From assembly GCF_021261325.1 (NCBI RefSeq), contig NZ_JAJSBI010000004.1:248001-312000 (forward strand): a stretch of 64,000 nt of DNA, given 5' to 3'. This document shows, piece after piece, positions 63,230-64,000 of this stretch (position 1 is its first letter; every line of letters starts with the position of its first letter). The DNA comes from Streptomyces guryensis. Lineage in GTDB: Bacteria > Actinomycetota > Actinomycetes > Streptomycetales > Streptomycetaceae. The notes under the pieces were generated by a model, which saw nothing but the letters and a program-made list of their open reading frames with translations, searched no databases and was not told where the DNA came from. Both the position numbers and the translations under genes were made by a program.

Positions 63230-64000
63230 TCACCATTCAAGCGCCCAGGGCTTCCCGGTCCCCGCGAAGTGCCCCACGTTCACGCACTCCGTGGCCCCGA
63301 TCCGCATGCGTCGCACCAGCGGCTGGTGGACGTGGCCGAACAGCGCGTAGCGGGGGTGGGTGCGGCGGATCGCGTCCAGCAGCGCCCGGCTGCCCCGCTC
63401 GAAGCGGCGCGCCACCGTGTCGTACACCAGCTCGGGCACTTCCGGTGGGATGTGGGTGCACAGCACGTCCACCTCGCCGACGGCCTCGATCTTGGCCGCG
63501 TACTCCTCGTCGCTGATCTCGTACGGGGTGCGCATGGGGGACTTGAGGCCGCCGCCGACGAAGCCGAAGGTGCGGCCGCCGATCTCCACGCGCTCGCCGT
63601 CGAGAACGGTCGTACCCGGGCGGGCGTACTCCGGCCACAGGGGCGGCATGTCGACATTGCCGTAGGTGGCGTACGTCGGTGTGGGGAAGGCCGCGAACAT
63701 CTCGGCGTACTGCTTGCGCACCGCCTGCTCGATCGCGGCGGCCCGGTCCGTGCCGATGCCGCCCCACAGCCGGGCCCCGAACTCCCGTGCCTCCTGGAAG
63801 CGGCGGGCGGTGCGCAGCTCGACGATGCGGTCGGCGTTCTCCTCGCCGAACAGGTCGGGGAAGATCCCGCGCGAGTGGTCGGCGTAGTCGAGGAAGAGGA
63901 CCAGGTCGCCCAGACAGATCAGGGCATCGGCGCCCTCGCCGGCTCTGGCCAGGTCACGGGCGTTGCCGTGCACGTCGCTGACCACGTGGACACGTGTCCT
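63230..64000 (-). CDS. Metallophosphoesterase, 5' end outside window
   Basis: At least 256 residues; the frame is open to the window edge, so the start is missing by only a few codons. RTRVHVVSDVHGNARDL (metal Asp and His), ICLGDLVLF (GD), TYGNVDMP (GN[D]), CTHIPP and LFGHVHQP (GH-H) are the calcineurin-like dinuclear metal motifs in order. It ends GTGKPWALEW. Cytoplasmic; substrate unknown. Confidence 0.9.
   Translation of the reverse strand, partial: RTRVHVVSDVHGNARDLARAGEGADALICLGDLVLFLDYADHSRGIFPDLFGEENADRIVELRTARRFQEAREFGARLWGGIGTDRAAAIEQAVRKQYAEMFAAFPTPTYATYGNVDMPPLWPEYARPGTTVLDGERVEIGGRTFGFVGGGLKSPMRTPYEISDEEYAAKIEAVGEVDVLCTHIPPEVPELVYDTVARRFERGSRALLDAIRRTHPRYALFGHVHQPLVRRMRIGATECVNVGHFAGTGKPWALEW

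Overview
This 64 kb window is a high-GC actinobacterial chromosome segment that is almost certainly from a Streptomyces. GTG and TTG starts are frequent and the division and cell-wall genes run in Streptomyces order. It also carries a DivIVA with a long Gly/Pro/Gln linker, a fused TrpE-TrpG enzyme behind a WWW leader peptide, and a ROK glucokinase next to an SCO2127-type gene. From memory the order follows the S. coelicolor SCO2075-SCO2130 region; no database was searched. No tRNA, rRNA, insertion sequence, prophage or CRISPR array was seen.

Layout. 1-5 kb: a Lys/Ala-rich protein cut by the window edge, then ileS behind a T-box leader that appears to control translation. 5-23 kb: the minus-strand division/peptidoglycan cluster, in transcription order rsmH, ftsL, ftsI, murE, murF, mraY, murD, ftsW, murG, ftsQ, ftsZ, pgeF, yggS, sepF, yggT, divIVA. 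Many stop/start pairs overlap by 4 nt, and separate promoters are likely before rsmH and ftsZ. 23-29 kb: a beta-carbonic anhydrase and a MoxR / DUF58 / transglutaminase membrane operon. 29-38 kb: DUF3040, a methyltransferase, a SAV_6107-type HEPN protein, an operon of a degenerate ABC ATPase with YhgE and TetR, a CrtI-like FAD enzyme, and a membrane protein with a Tyr/Gln/Gly-rich tail.

38-44.5 kb is a folate/thiamine block: metF (apparently leaderless, with 23-24 bp iterons upstream), thiE, an Rv2175c-like DNA-binding protein, a ferredoxin-reductase-like enzyme, and thiO-thiS-thiG under a TPP riboswitch. 44.5-49.6 kb: a PASTA Ser/Thr kinase, endonuclease IV, a His-rich DUF4396 protein behind a CsoR-type operator, a Mo-cofactor oxidoreductase, bacterioferritin, and bacterioferritin-associated ferredoxin with an iron box. 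49.7-54.4 kb is aromatic and central carbon metabolism: class II DAHP synthase and attenuated trpEG, both supplying tryptophan, then a phosphofructokinase with residues typical of pyrophosphate-using enzymes. 54.5-64 kb: a two-component system, a PlsC acyltransferase, an esterase, an endonuclease/exonuclease/phosphatase-family protein with a remnant of a second copy beside it, glucokinase, the SCO2127-like gene, an ArsA-like ATPase, a SRPBCC protein and a metallophosphoesterase cut by the window edge.

Most of the window is core metabolism and growth machinery. The less expected features lie between genes: several RNA or operator controls (T-box, TPP, trp attenuator, an inverted repeat over the aroH ribosome binding site), and short tandem duplications near metF, aroH, trpEG and several gene 3' ends.
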